A DNA stretch of 64,000 nucleotides from Tetrahymena thermophila SB210 (GCF_000189635.1 NW_002476416.1:62001-126000); one strand, 5' to 3'. Shown: positions 42,059 to 55,140, counted from the first letter of the stretch. Notes: generated by a model not told the origin, from the letters alone. Program-made: numbers and translations.

Positions 42059-42568
42059 ATGAATAAACAAATCAATACAATTTTGAAAATTAATATTTTC
42101 CTGTTTTCTCTGATTTTGGTTTAATCATATAATAAACAGCATTCGCAATTGGCACTTCCCTTTTAAGAAGAAATTGGAGATTACATAAAACTCATAGAAA
42201 AAATTAAAAAAAAATTAGCTTGTAAAAATAATGAAAATAAAGATGATCACTGTTTGAAAAATTGCTCTTTATAAAAAAAATATATTGTTCAAATGAAATA
42301 AAATAATTAATAAGTAGAACTAAACCATCTCAAAGTAGCTTCAAATTATAAGTTTAATTTTTAAAATAATATTCTAAATATTCAATATGTAAATAATTTT
42401 GATATTTTTGAATAAAAAGGTATTGCTAATATTAAATTTTCTTCTTCTGAATAAGATTTTATTATATTTACAAGAAGATATAAAATAAATGTAATCTTAT
42501 TTGAATTTTAAATTAAGAATATTACTTTTTTCAAAGTATTTAATGAAATAAAATTTAAAGAATTTTGA
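42059..42568 (+). CDS. Small putative secreted protein, 169 aa
   Basis: Single-exon frame. The N-terminus MNKQINTILK plus the hydrophobic core INIFLFSLILVQS forms a signal peptide. The mature part starts with a short charged helix (EEIGDYIKLIEKIKKKLAC), then a Cys cluster (CKNNENKDDHCLKNC), followed by an N/K/F-rich beta-like tail. There is no membrane helix after the signal and no family I recognise. It sits between the protease gene and the TRIM-like gene on the same strand. Only one alternative frame overlaps, with poorer composition. Confidence 0.55.
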
Positions 42569-42945
42569 CTTATTCTAGCAAAAATTTAAAAAAAAACCAA
42601 CACATCTAATTGACGTAAAAGTACTTACCATTTTAACTTATTATTTATGAGGGGGTGTCTTAAGATATGAACGGTATTTATTTTTTGATCTTCTTAATTT
42701 TCTAAATCTGTCTTTCATTTAAATAAGATACATTTCTTATCCACTTAAGCTTACTAAACTTATTTATTATATAATAGTAATTTTTTTGTATTTAGGTAAA
42801 TTAATTAGTAAATTGATATGAGATAGTTAGACAGACAGATTGAATAAATAAAAAAATATATATAAAAATATCAATTAATTAATCAATTAAAAAAGAATAA
42901 TATTATTGATATCTCAAAAAAATAGTAGATATTTTTGAAGGAAAA
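42569..42945. other. Intergenic spacer
   Basis: A/T-rich, with an isolated GGGGG near 42650. No gene seen. Confidence 0.6.
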
Positions 42946-44691
42946 ATGGATACTTTATCTAAATAATCAACAAATAATTCAAATAATATCATATAGGCAT
43001 CTTCTTTTTATGATTAATAACCATTTTTATTAAAATGTTAATTACATCCCACATACCCTATCTCATTTATCTGTACTGATACCACACAAGAGTGCATTTT
43101 TAAATGCAATTTCTGCATAGTTGAAAATTTAATTTAACCAAATAAACTTATTCTACTTAACTAGGCTATTGAAAGTGATTAGAAAACAGTATTTCTTAAC
43201 TGGCCTATTTATGATGATCAAACTATCAGCCAAAAAATTTAAGAATTTTCTTTGAAGCAACCAAATAATCTGGAGTTTAAAGAGAAGATTAGATCTTACT
43301 TCAAAGAATTATTAGCAAAAGTATTATTAAAAATAGAATAAATGTAGAATTAGATGCTTCAAAAAGCTGATAGTATTTTAGATTTAAATACTAGCATATT
43401 AGAGCTTTATAATAATTTAAGCTAAAAATAATCGATCAGACAAGAAATAATGAATAATTAGACTAGTCCTGAGTAGAAAAATAATAAACTTAAAGAAATA
43501 ATTTAAAATGTTAACTCTAATCTAGATACAAATAAATAATTAATACTAACTAAATTGAATTAAATAGAAGATTATTAAAATTAAATAAATTTCGAATAAC
43601 CTTCTTTAATTAAAGATCACATATTATCTATATTAGAGAGAATTGATTTTATTCCTTTTAGAAATCTAGACTAAATTCTTTAATAATAAAATCAGATCTT
43701 GAATGATCTAGAAAAATAAAGTGATAATGTTAATAAAATAATAAGCCTGGTTAGCAATAAAATGAATAATTGTTCAGAAACATTTATTAAAAATGTTAAG
43801 TAATAACTAAATAAATACTCTTACATCCTGAATAAAGTTGATTTAGGAAATATTTATGAAAGTGAAGAATCTATTCCTCCTAACTTTAATAATCTAAATG
43901 AAAGTTAACTAAGCGAGTTATTTAATGTAGCAAAATAATACATAAAATCTAACAATAATCAATAATTAAATTAATAAAAGTCCTTTAATAAAGATTTTGT
44001 TATTTAATTAATTACTAAAGATTCTAATTAATATTATCTAGAATTTCTAATTAATTTAGAAAAGACTTTAAGTGGAATAAACTAGTACCTAAACTGTTTC
44101 ACTTATGATAAAGTTAGTGAAGAAGAATTATTAATATTCAAGTCTACTGACTATAGAGATAGCAAATAAACAAAAATAGCACTAAATAAAATAAATTAGA
44201 CAAAAATAGAATTTCCATAAAATAAATATGGAAATATTATTTTTAATTAAAAAATAGATAATAGCAAAGTTTATATTTTTAGATTTAAACTTAATAGAAC
44301 CTTTTACATTGACTATGGTTATTTAAGAATTGGAATTATACCAAGTGATAAAGTAAATAAAGATTTAATTAATGAAGATAATAAAAACGGTTATTATTCT
44401 TGGAATGATTCAAAACATCAAGTTGTTAAAGGAATTAGCTTAAATTAAAATGAAGTATCAAATTAATTTGAAGAAATTGAATTTAGATTTTGTCTTTCTA
44501 AATAATTATTTTATTTTTCTGATTATCCAAGATATGAAAATATAAATATGATTGAGTAAAGCTTAATTAAAGTAGATAGTGAATATAATTTTGGAATATC
44601 ATTTTAGAACTTAAGAGATAAATTAATATTAGAAAACACTTATTTTTTAAAGTAGAATTTTCAAAGTGTTGAATAAATTATTAATTTTTGA
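42946..44691 (+). CDS. TRIM-like protein: zinc/B-box-like N-terminus, coiled coil, SPRY-like C-terminus, 581 aa
   Basis: Single exon, 582 codons ending in TGA. Residues 30-70 contain CQLHPTYPISFIC and then CIFKCNFC, a Cys/His spacing like a B-box or related zinc-binding motif. Residues 100-330 are heptad-rich, Q/N/L/I/K helices (LLKIEQMQNQMLQKADSILD and similar), consistent with a coiled coil. Residues 400-575 are strand-rich with YIFRFKLNRTFYIDYGYLRI, GYYSWNDSKHQVVKG and FGISFQNLRDKL, the order expected of a SPRY/B30.2-like domain. No RING was seen. Such ciliate proteins are numerous and of unknown target. Function as a ubiquitin or immunity factor must not be assumed from TRIM animals. Confidence 0.75.
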
Positions 44692-44892
44692 TATTTTATA
44701 ATTAATTTTTAAATTATAAAATTATTTACTTTATGTTTTATTTTTATTATGTTATAATAAATTTTTATTTTAATGCAATTAAATATTTTATACTTTTTTA
44801 ATTTTTATCTCATAAATCCACACATTATTATTTGTAAATCCAATTTAAATATTTTAACAAATTATTTTTTATTCTATTTTATAAAAGATTCA

Positions 44893-46162
44893 ATGTTATT
44901 ACTTCTAATTCAAGATAAGGAAAATTAATTTTACTAAAAAAATTATAAAAGTAGAGAATGATATATATCTTTATGTCCAAATACTAAATAAGATATATTA
45001 GTGGAGCTTCCCTCAAGAGAAAAAAAGGCAAAAAAGTGGTTAAAATTAATAAATAGCTAGCAAATTAAAAGCTCTACAGCATTATAGCCTTAAATCTAAC
45101 AAACTAATAATAATCATAAACAAACAAACAATAATATTAATGTCTACTAAAAATAATCTAAGAGTTATTGAAAAGTTCCAAGATCGATCTTCTCTTTAAG
45201 ATTATTAAAATGAAAATAAGGTGATTAAAAAATTACAATTATTATTTTTGACATATAGATTTTTTTTTTTTTCATATAAAAATTAAAAACTGATAATTTT
45301 AACTAAAATTTTTTGCAATTAAATTTATTTCTAGAATTAAATAATTAGCTCAATATTGTTTTTACAAGCTTATATTTCTTATTTTATTGTTTGAATCACA
45401 GTTTCAATCAAAAAAGTAAAGAAGCAAGAAACTAAACTTTAATTTATTTTTTATATTGCATTTAACAAGTGCTAATTTATACTTTAAAATGGTATAAAAT
45501 TTATCTTTTTTTTTAATTATTTATAAAATATTATTATAGAAATAAAGAAAAAACATTAGGGTAAAGCATAGAAAAATAATTTGTTATTAAGATTTATTTA
45601 GTAAACTAATCTTCATTTTGATATAATTAAAAATAAGTAAAATAAAAATGGCTTGAATAAATTACTTTAAAACTTTTAAACAAACTTTAATTATACTACT
45701 AACTTAATTTCTTAAAAACAAATATATTCTAATAAAATTATGATATATTATAGGTTGATGATGATAAAGTTAGACATGACATGTTGTATAAGAATAAGAT
45801 ATAGAAAAAGATATGTTATCTGAAAATAAGGAAGAAAATGCTACTTATTGATCAAATGCAACATTATTAAAATAAATTATTTTTTTTTTGAATTTATTAA
45901 AGCGAATTATTATGGAAGAAGTATCATTTATAGATCTAGAAATGAGAAAATAAGATTTCAAACATCAACAGTTCTTAAAAGAAAAATAACCAAAATAAAA
46001 TTTTATTTACATTTCAAACAAAACCTAAGCTTTATTTGCTTAAATAAGACCTATTGAATATGGTAAATAATTATAAAAAATCAAACAATAAATCGAATTC
46101 TTAGAAAATAAAATATTCTAGGTTAATTAGAAACTCAAAGGTGCTAAAAGACCTGGATAGTT
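44893..46162 (+). pseudogene. Decayed protein-coding gene with in-frame TGAs
   Basis: From ATG 44893 a frame of clearly protein-like composition (CPNTKQDILVELPSREKKAK, KKWLKLINSQ) runs 106 codons to TGA at 45211 but contains TGA at 44959 and 45169. A second piece, about 45760-46162, has one TGA at 45849 and then reads MEEVSFIDLEMRKQD and RPIEYGKQLQKIKQQIEFLE before stopping at the edge of a hairpin repeat at 46163. In each case the TGA sits where Trp would fit, suggesting TGG-to-TGA mutation, though splicing out of the first one cannot be excluded. It is not established that the pieces belong to one gene. No family recognised. Confidence 0.45.
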
Positions 46163-46315
46163 TATAGCACTTTGTAATTTTAAAAAATAGTCATCGCTAT
46201 TTATTAGCGATGATTTAATTAATATTTAGAAATATACATAATTTAATTAAAGATTATGTATATTTTTAAATTTTATTTTCTGATATTTTTTGATGCATTA
46301 AATGAAAAATAGTAT
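46163..46315. repeat. Dispersed hairpin repeat, copy 1
   Basis: Shared with 62884-62985 at high identity. The core holds a 9-bp perfect stem, TCATCGCTA ... TAGCGATGA, with a TTTAT loop. This copy carries about 51 extra bases containing a second perfect 13-bp stem (AAATATACATAAT ... ATTATGTATATTT). It directly abuts truncated coding sequence on its left. Confidence 0.7.
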
Positions 46316-47654
46316 ATACTTTTAAAAAGTGATATTCGGTCTGACCCTAGTAAATAGTAACAATTTTAACAAACCAAAGAATACATTATTGATTTTCATA
46401 TAAACTTTAGAATGATAACGAAATGAAAGATTTTAGTGGTGAATTAGATAAAAAATATATATTCGTAGTGAATAGATTTAAAAGTTTCTTCTTTTAGATG
46501 AACAGGACGATTTAGAAGAAAAAAATGAAGACAACATTATGCAATGATTTTAATCGACAGAAGTCAATTTTAATTTATTCTTTTAATAAAGTTCTATATC
46601 TGATTCAACAAATGTGTCTTAGGTTAAAATTTTTTTGTTGATATACATTTTTCCAAGACGAATTATGGACGAAACTTTTCAAGCTGATCGTAAAAAATTT
46701 TATTAAAATTAACAAATGAAATGAATACATAATATAAATTAAAAATTTAAAATCAAATAAAATATCTCCTTTAATATTCTTAAAATTTTTATTAGATTAT
46801 GCAAATTCATAATTTTAAATATCTGATCGATTATAATCAATATTCAATATTTTGTTCACAGTTTATATTTTTAATTTATTGTGTATAGGCGATTTAATAA
46901 TAGATACTTTTGAAAATATCCTCTCAGATATTTTTGATATAAGTATAACACTTTAAATGAGAAAATAAAAATATTTAATATTGGAAAATTTTTCTAGATT
47001 GTACAAGTTACTTAAAGCAAACATATTAATTATTTATTTTTTTATACTTTTAATAAACTGCTTAGAGTTTTGATATTCATTGAATACCTCTTTAAATTAA
47101 ACTTAATTTATGATATAATCATATTATCATATTAAATATTATTTTAATTAATAAAAATTTATAACCTTTTTTAATTCCTACTCTCCATATTTCTCAATAA
47201 TTCTCTAAATACAATATTTTTAATTTAACTAATATTAAATATATTTAAACTTTTAATTTCTTCAACCAATTAAAACATTTAATTAAACTTGAGAAAAGAT
47301 TATTTATTTATATTATTAAATTTTTATTTTATTTCTTTTTTTCTTTGCAATTACATATTAAATTAATATATCATATACTATATATATTCTGTGTTTAATT
47401 TTATGGGTTTTAATGTAAGTAAATATTATCATCTTTTTCATCATTTTACACTGATTATTATGGTGGTAAGAAAATTGATAAAAGTACCCTTATATTAGTA
47501 AAATCGCTTAACACTTTTTATCGATTCAATGCTTATGTATAAAATTAATGATTTACTTAATTTTTAAATTATTTTTAAAAATAACTAAAGTTTGTGTTTT
47601 ATTATGAATAGCAAAAAAATAATTAAACTTTAAATAAATTAAATGTGATTAATA
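46316..47654. other. Degenerate coding-like debris, then AT-rich spacer
   Basis: Between 46325 and 46690 several short frames have protein-like composition (SDIRSDPSK, then DEQDDLEEKNEDN before a stop) but no continuous model. This is probably the other side of the decayed gene. After 46700 there is only A/T-rich sequence; from about 47530 it resembles the sequence left of flank copy 1. Confidence 0.45.
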
Positions 47655-47754
47655 NNNNNNNNNNNNNNNNNNNNNNNNNNNNNNNNNNNNNNNNNNNNNN
47701 NNNNNNNNNNNNNNNNNNNNNNNNNNNNNNNNNNNNNNNNNNNNNNNNNNNNNN
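47655..47754. other. Assembly gap (100 N)
   Basis: Exactly 100 N, placed in the duplicated flank where collapsed repeats are expected. Confidence 0.95.
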
Positions 47755-47799
47755 ATATATTTTATATTAAACTATAAACATATTTTTACTTATCTAATA

Positions 47800-49158
47800 C
47801 TAAGAAAATAAAATATTAATGATAATTTCATATAAAATTCAAAATTTGATGAAAAAATTATTTGAGTGTAGATAATTTAAATAAAATAATAAAATTAATG
47901 TTTCAACAAAAATATGTGCTTTAAAAAAAGAAACATAATGCCAAAATATCCTTTAATTTGGAATATTACACTTCAATTTATAATAACCTCATGAATATTT
48001 TTTACAAAAATTTTTAATAATTTTTAAATAATTTATTTTTTTAATATAAAAAATAATTAAGCAAAATGCATTTTCATTTTCTCTTTTGGTAAGTAATTTA
48101 GAGTGAATTTAAATGAAAATTATTCATTTTATTATATTTTATCATTTCCTAAATTAATTAAAAAGTAATTTTCATAAAAAGTTTAAATGCAATCAAGCTA
48201 AAACTATTAGAAATAATTAATCCATACAAAACCTATTTATTTAATAAAAATTTTATTAATTTTAATTTTGAAAAATATTGAATTTATTGAGTTAATTAAA
48301 TCTCCATAATAGATAATAAAATTTATTTTTTTTGCTTTATTCTTAATTTAATTAATTGAAAAAATAATAAGAAAGCAAATCACCTTATTTCTATAAAATT
48401 ATGAATTTAATTAATAAATAATATCCTAAATGATAAAAATTACCATTAAAGATATAAAAAACCATAAAATTTTATAGAAAGTTTATTTTATTCGAATTTA
48501 TTTGATTGATCAAATCAAAAGTATGAATTTAATATAATAAGTTCGAATATAAATTAAAAATTATATTTTATGAATCTTATGTTCATTATAGTTCATTAGC
48601 TTACAATAGAGTGTTTTAAAAGATAAATTAAGTCTTTAAGAATTTAAATTATACTCTTACTTTCTTATCTAAAGAAATAAGTATATCATAATTGAAACAT
48701 CCATTCCTATGTAAAAAAAATGTGTTCATACAGAATAAAATAAATTCAAAAATTCAACAGTAAAATTTAAGTATCAATATCTTAATTTCTAAAAATTTGA
48801 ATGATATGTATTATATAACAAAAAATATTATCTATTAAATTAATATCAGTAATTGCAAAATGTTACTTTGAGTAAATTAGTTAAAAATTGTTTAAATTTA
48901 TTATAATTTTATTTCTTAAATGCAACTACTAATTATTTCTGACAAAATACTTTCTTCTTGAAATAGAATTTTATAGTCAATTCTAAAATGATGTAATATT
49001 GATCTGGTAAATTGAATCTAATTATCTACTAAAAGCTTCTAAATTTAAAATCTAAAAATAATATTATTTTTATTATCAATTTATGTTTTCAATTATATTT
49101 ATCAATTCTAACTTAATGCATGTTTTTAAATATTTGAGGTTTATTCAATTTATTAACT
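47800..49158 (+). repeat. Flanking repeat F, copy 2 (no gene attached)
   Basis: Aligns with 38570-39960 of copy 1, including the CCTTTAATTTGGAATATTAC block, but ends at a run of nine G (49159-49167). It is followed by a new start of the same repeat rather than by a protease gene. Confidence 0.8.
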
Positions 49159-49189
49159 GGGGGGGGGTTATATGAGATTTTGTTTTAAT

Positions 49190-50944
49190 TTTTAGATGGG
49201 ATTACTTTATAAAATTTGATGAAAAAATTATTAAAATGTAAATAATTTAAATAAAATATCCTAAGACTAATGTTTAAACAAATAAATATGTTTTTAATAA
49301 AAGAAAAATATATCAAAAAATCCTTTAATTTGAAACATTAATAGTTCAATATTTAATAACCTAATTAACACTTTTTGCAAATATTTTTAAAAATTCTTAA
49401 AGAAGTATTTATCTTATACAAATTTATAAGTAAAATAAGAAAGCAAAATATTTTTTCCTGTTCTATACAATTAAATAATTTTTAAGTGAAAACTGTTATA
49501 TACATATATTTTATTAATTCCCAAAAAATAAATTTATAAATGTTACATAAATTTCATAAAAACTTTCTAAATCTCATCTAATATAAGCTGTTAAAAATGA
49601 ATTAATTTATAATAAATCTATTTAAAACGTATTTAGAAAATTAATTTTACTTTTAAAAAATAGTGAATTTTTTGTAGTAATTAAATCTTCGTAATATAGA
49701 AAAAAATTTACTTTTTTAACTTTTATTCTTAATTTCTTTAATTGAAAACATCTTCTGAAAACAAATTACTTTTTTTCTAAAAAATTTAAAACAAAGTGCT
49801 TTTTTAATGGTTTATCGGAACATAAAATAAATTAATAAATGCCATTTTAATTTTAAACTATCCTAAATGATAAAAGTTATTTAAAATAATTTATTAAAAT
49901 GAAAAGATATCTCTAAGTATTAATGGTTACTATCAAAATGTAATAATTGCTTTATTATATCTATATATAAAACAAGTAGAGATATCAAAAATAATTAATT
50001 CTTATACAATTTTTATTAATTTATGTCTATTGATTGATTAAAACAATGAATTTAATTTTATAAATTCTAATTTTAATCAAAAATTATATTTCGTGGCTCT
50101 GATTATTATTTCAGGTCCTTAACTTATTGTTGATTATTTTTTGCATGAATTTAAGTAATTAGGAATTTATATTATATCCTAATTTCCATATCTAAGGATA
50201 AATAAGTATATCACAATTTAAACACCTTTTACATAAAAAAAATATTTTCATACATAAAGAAAATAGAGTTTAAAATTTAGTAGTAAAATTTAATCACCAA
50301 TATTTAGTTTTCTAAAAATTAGTATGATATGTATTATAAAATAAAAAATATTACTTACTAAATTAACATCAATAATTGCAAAATGTTACAATCTATTATT
50401 ATGCTTGAGTTTTTAATTTAAAAATTATTTATTATTTTTAATATATAATTTCATAACTAATTACTAATTAATTCTGACTATATTATTTCTAACTTGAAAT
50501 CGAATTTTGTAGTGAATTATAAAATGACGACAAATTTACTAGATTAATTTTTACTAATCGTCTTCTAAAATTTACTTGATTTAAAATCTAAAAATAATAT
50601 TATTTTATTATCTATCAATTCTTTCATTTCTATTTATCACCTCTAATTTAACCCATATTTTTAAATATTTGAGGTTTATAATTAAATGGTTTTATTAATG
50701 TGTGCAGATTAATTTTATTACTAAAATTATATTTTTCAATAAATAATATTACAATTTAAGATAAACAATAAAAAAGTTGGTTAAATTTTTCTTTCTTAAT
50801 AAAAATTTTTTTTTTGGCTTAAAAAAAAATTCTCTATTCTAAATTGAAACTCACCTTGCTTTAAAAACTTAGACATTTAAACTCAAAACATTAAAAAAAA
50901 TAAAATAAAATCCAAAAAAAAAAAACTAAAAATTTAAGTAAAGT
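49190..50944 (+). repeat. Flanking repeat F, copy 3 (upstream of protease gene 2)
   Basis: Complete copy of the flank ending at the ATG of protease gene 2. It keeps the same block order as copy 1 and the leader next to the start codon. Confidence 0.85.
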
Positions 50945-51952
<1,008 letters not shown>

Positions 51953-52329
51953 AAAATTTGGATAAGTTATAAAAATTAAAATTTATTAAAATATATTATT
52001 CGTATAAAATATAATATTATATAAAATCGTCATTCAAATGTTAAGGTTCGATTAGCTTTAGAAATTAAAATTTATTTAAATTAACATTAAATTAATAAAT
52101 ATTAAAAAATAAGAATCTATATTTCAAAATAGCTTGACAAAAGATATTAAAGTATAGCAATTTGCTTTTTTAAAAATACTTGATCACAGGTAAAGAATGA
52201 TCATGTTAATAATTTTTTGTTACAAAAGAAAATTTTCTTTAATATTTATAATAGAATTAAAAATAATTATTATTTATTTAGATTTTAAATAGAGTTTGTA
52301 TTCAAATAAATTAATAAAAATTACAAGAA
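51953..52329. other. Downstream flank of protease gene 2
   Basis: The first 200 bases match the sequence downstream of genes 1 and 3 (AAAAATTTGGATAAGTTATA and following). No gene seen. Confidence 0.6.
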
Positions 52330-52640
52330 TTTTTTAGATTGAAAATTCTGGAAAATTACTTAAAATATATTTATAAAATTAATTTTACTTTTCAAAATAG
52401 TGAATTTATTGTAGTAATTAAATCTCCATAATATTAGTATAAAATTTATTTTTTTTATCTTAATTTCATTAATTTAAAAAAAACTTTTGAAGGCAAATCA
52501 CTTTTTCCTATAAAATTTAAAACAAAGTATGGAAAGATTTATCAGTAACATATAGTTAATTAATAAAGACCATTTTAATTTAAAACCATCCTAAATGATA
52601 AAAATTATTTATAATAATTTATTTAAATGAAATAGATATC
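52330..52640 (+). repeat. Flanking repeat F, copy 4 (fragment)
   Basis: Matches the central third of the flank up to the AAATGAAATAGATATCT block, where similarity ends abruptly and transposase-derived sequence starts. Confidence 0.75.
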
Positions 52641-53345
52641 TTCTAATGATGTTTCAATAAATTAAGTTAAACCTTTGCTTAATAGTTTAGAAGGTTAGGT
52701 ACTTGCTTAATCTGAGTATGATTGTAATTTTATAATTGAATTCAAAAAAGAATTAAAATAATAAATATAACAAATTTTATTCGCCATTTAGAATAATTTT
52801 AGGATTATATAAATCTAGCCTGCTTCTTAGATCCTAAATTTAAATTTTTAACACTTTATGATCAAAAAGATTATAATAACAAAAACTACTAATATATTTA
52901 ATAAAATAGATACTCTTGAAAAAATTATTTTAAATTAGCAGCAGCACTCTTATAAATTAAAATTGAAAGAAATCATATGAATAAATATCTAAAAAATAGA
53001 AGCTAAGTGATATAGAACTAGTAGAAGAGTATCTATAAAAATTCTAATTTGATTCTATAGAAAAAATGAGCATCTAAAAAGAGATAGACTTATATGTAAA
53101 TGATATTAATTAAAATTAATATCTTTTAGAATTCTGGAGAGATAATTAAGATAAATATCCTATTTTATCAAAAATTTCTAGGTTTATTTTTTCTATTCCA
53201 ACAAGCACAGATTCAGTGAGCGTACATTTTCCAAAATGAGCCTTATCACAAATAAATTAAAAAATAGATCTAATAGTGATCTAATAGGAATGTTGACTGA
53301 CATACCTGAAAATTAACTTAGATAATAACTTTCTCAAAGAAAACT
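52641..53345 (+). mobile_element. Dead hAT-family transposase remnant (C-terminal part)
   Basis: Three frame segments together read like the C-terminal half of a hAT transposase. Segment one (to TGA 52978) has VKPLLNSLEGQVLAQSEYDC and FIIEFKKELKQQ. Segment two, in another frame, has SDIELVEEYLQKF, then LEFWRDNQDKYPILSKISRF and IFSIPTSTDSVSVHF, the hAT dimerisation domain block (W..N...YP.L...A...LSIP.SS...ER.FS). It ends in TGA 53237. Segment three, shifted again, continues MSLITNKLKNRSNSDL. The usual Ser-Glu-Arg after the IP block is altered. Frameshifts, a missing N-terminus and the lack of visible terminal repeats mark it as inactive. It inserted into, or was carried with, flank copy 4. 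Confidence 0.75.
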
Positions 53346-53984
53346 AACTAATTATATAAAATATATTCAAAATAAAAATTTTGATATTGTATTATATTTT
53401 CTATTATTTTATCTATTTTTAATAAAGAATATTCAAAATTACAAAAAATAAAATAGAAATATTTTATTAACAAGAATAATAGATTTTAGAATACTTTAAT
53501 TCACAAATAAAAATGAATAAATAAATAAATTTAGAATGCTGGGCAAAAAAATTTTTTGTTTAATGGTAACAGTTAAGTAAATTTAATATTCCAATAACAA
53601 AAATACATCAAAAATATATTTTATTCTAGTAAGTACGCATTCTCACTATCATTTATTTCCAGTATATAGTTCCTACTATAAATTTAAGTATGCATTTGAA
53701 ATAAAAATATTAATATTTAATAATGAAGGTTACACTAACTTTTTGTGATTTCTCTAACATAAAGTAAATTTATAAATTCATATAATTTATTTGTTCTTTT
53801 TATCTACTTATAATTAAATTAATTTCCTTTAATTGCTATTCAATATTTTTGAAAGAAAAAAAATAAATGATATAATAGATTATATATTATAATGAATTAG
53901 AAGAAGTAATTATTTATTTTTTTATCAATATACTTTAAATTTATTTTTACTAATTTTAAAAGTTTTTAAATTCTTAGCATTAAT
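53346..53984. other. AT-rich spacer
   Basis: Between the hAT remnant and the second LRR locus. Any transposon terminal repeat should lie here, but none was recognised. Confidence 0.5.
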
Positions 53985-54915
53985 CTCATTAGGTTCTCCA
54001 TATTGATCTGAAGTATATTTAATTTATAAATATGATTAATATAAATAATATTTTCTACGTATTTAACTTTCAGTTTATTAAAAAGTTTTTTTCTAAAAGA
54101 AATTATAGTCTAGATTAGTAAATTTTATTTACTAATGTTTTTTAATTATTTTAACTTATTTTAAATTAAATTTTTTAAATTTATAATCCATTTTTTATTG
54201 ATTTTTTCCTTCTAAAACTTATACTTGAGAAAAACAGTTTAATTGTTTTAGACTGTGGTATTTTTACTAAAAAAATTCAATTTAAAACAATATAGCACTT
54301 TTATTTTATTTTTTTATATTTTACTTTATTTACTTTTCTTTTTTTATTGTAATTGTTTGTGTTTTTTTTTATCTTTCTTAATTTAATTCATTTTTTTATT
54401 TTCAATAATTATTTTGTTATTTTTAATTAATTTCTTATTATTTCATATTATTTTTTTATTTTTCCTTCAAATAACTAGTTAATTATATAATTTTTCTTCA
54501 ATATTAAAAAGATTTAAGAAAATTGATGATTAAGGTGTATCAGGCTTATGTTCTGCTTAAGCAAACTGCTCTAATCTATCAAATTTTACACTATCTATTT
54601 GGTAAAAACAGTTTATTTGTTTTCGATTGTGATATTGCTATTTATAAAAATGAATTTAAAAAATAAAATTTTTTTAATTATTTATTAGTTTTTCATTTGA
54701 TTTACTTTTCTTTTCCTTTTTTATTTAAATTGTGTTTTCTTTTCTGTTATCTTTCTTTATTAAACTCATTTTTTTATTTTCAAAAAAAAAATTTATTATT
54801 TTTTATTTAATTTCTTATTATTTCATATTATTTCTTCATTTTTTCCTTCTAATAACTAGTTAATTATTATATTTTTTCATCAATATTAAAAAGTAAGAAC
54901 AAAATTGGTGGTAGA
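53985..54915 (+). pseudogene. Second LRR-exon locus, decayed
   Basis: Starts with the same TCTCCATATTGATCTGAAGTA block that precedes the array near 3130. One complete 90-nt exon lies at 54512-54601, again phase-2 symmetric, encoding an LRR (GVSGLCSAQANCSNLSNFTL) between AATATTAAAAAG and GTAAAA. A second exon starts at 54894 but keeps only about 20 bases (KNKIGG) before unrelated sequence. The distance between the two exon starts, 382 nt, equals the period of the first array. Intron sequence resembling the other array precedes and follows, and an earlier exon is unrecognisable. It is a fragment, not an expressed gene. Confidence 0.65.
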
Positions 54916-55140
54916 ATAGAATAGAAATACTCGCACATATAAATGCACTCAGAATACAACTTAAAATAAAAATTTTTTTTTTTATTTATTATATTTATAT
55001 GTATTTTTGTTTGTTTTTTTTTTGTATTTATTAGGTCTTTAAATATATTATTTTTGATTTTTCTATGAAAAAAAAAGAAAAAAAAAAAAAAAATGTTTAC
55101 CTCCGGTAAACATTATCCCGGAACTCCCCACCCACCTTAG
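54916..55140. other. Unexplained insert with homopolymers and a GC-rich end
   Basis: Contains runs of T and A, then at 55093-55115 a perfect 10-bp inverted repeat, AATGTTTACC / GGTAAACATT, with a 3-base loop, followed by a CCCGGAACTCCCCACCCACC segment, by far the most GC-rich in the window. Not coding. It abuts flank copy 5. Confidence 0.5.

Noticed and set aside
41557..42060. Plus-strand Lys/Asn/Glu-rich frame, and the antisense Phe/Leu-rich frame 41502-41711
   Set aside because: Both follow from one purine-rich low-complexity tract; no motif and no clean start.
45848..46057. Plus-strand 69-codon frame MIKCNIIKINYFF...
   Set aside because: Wrong frame; the neighbouring frame (MEEVSFIDLEMRKQD...) is clearly more protein-like and belongs to the decayed gene.
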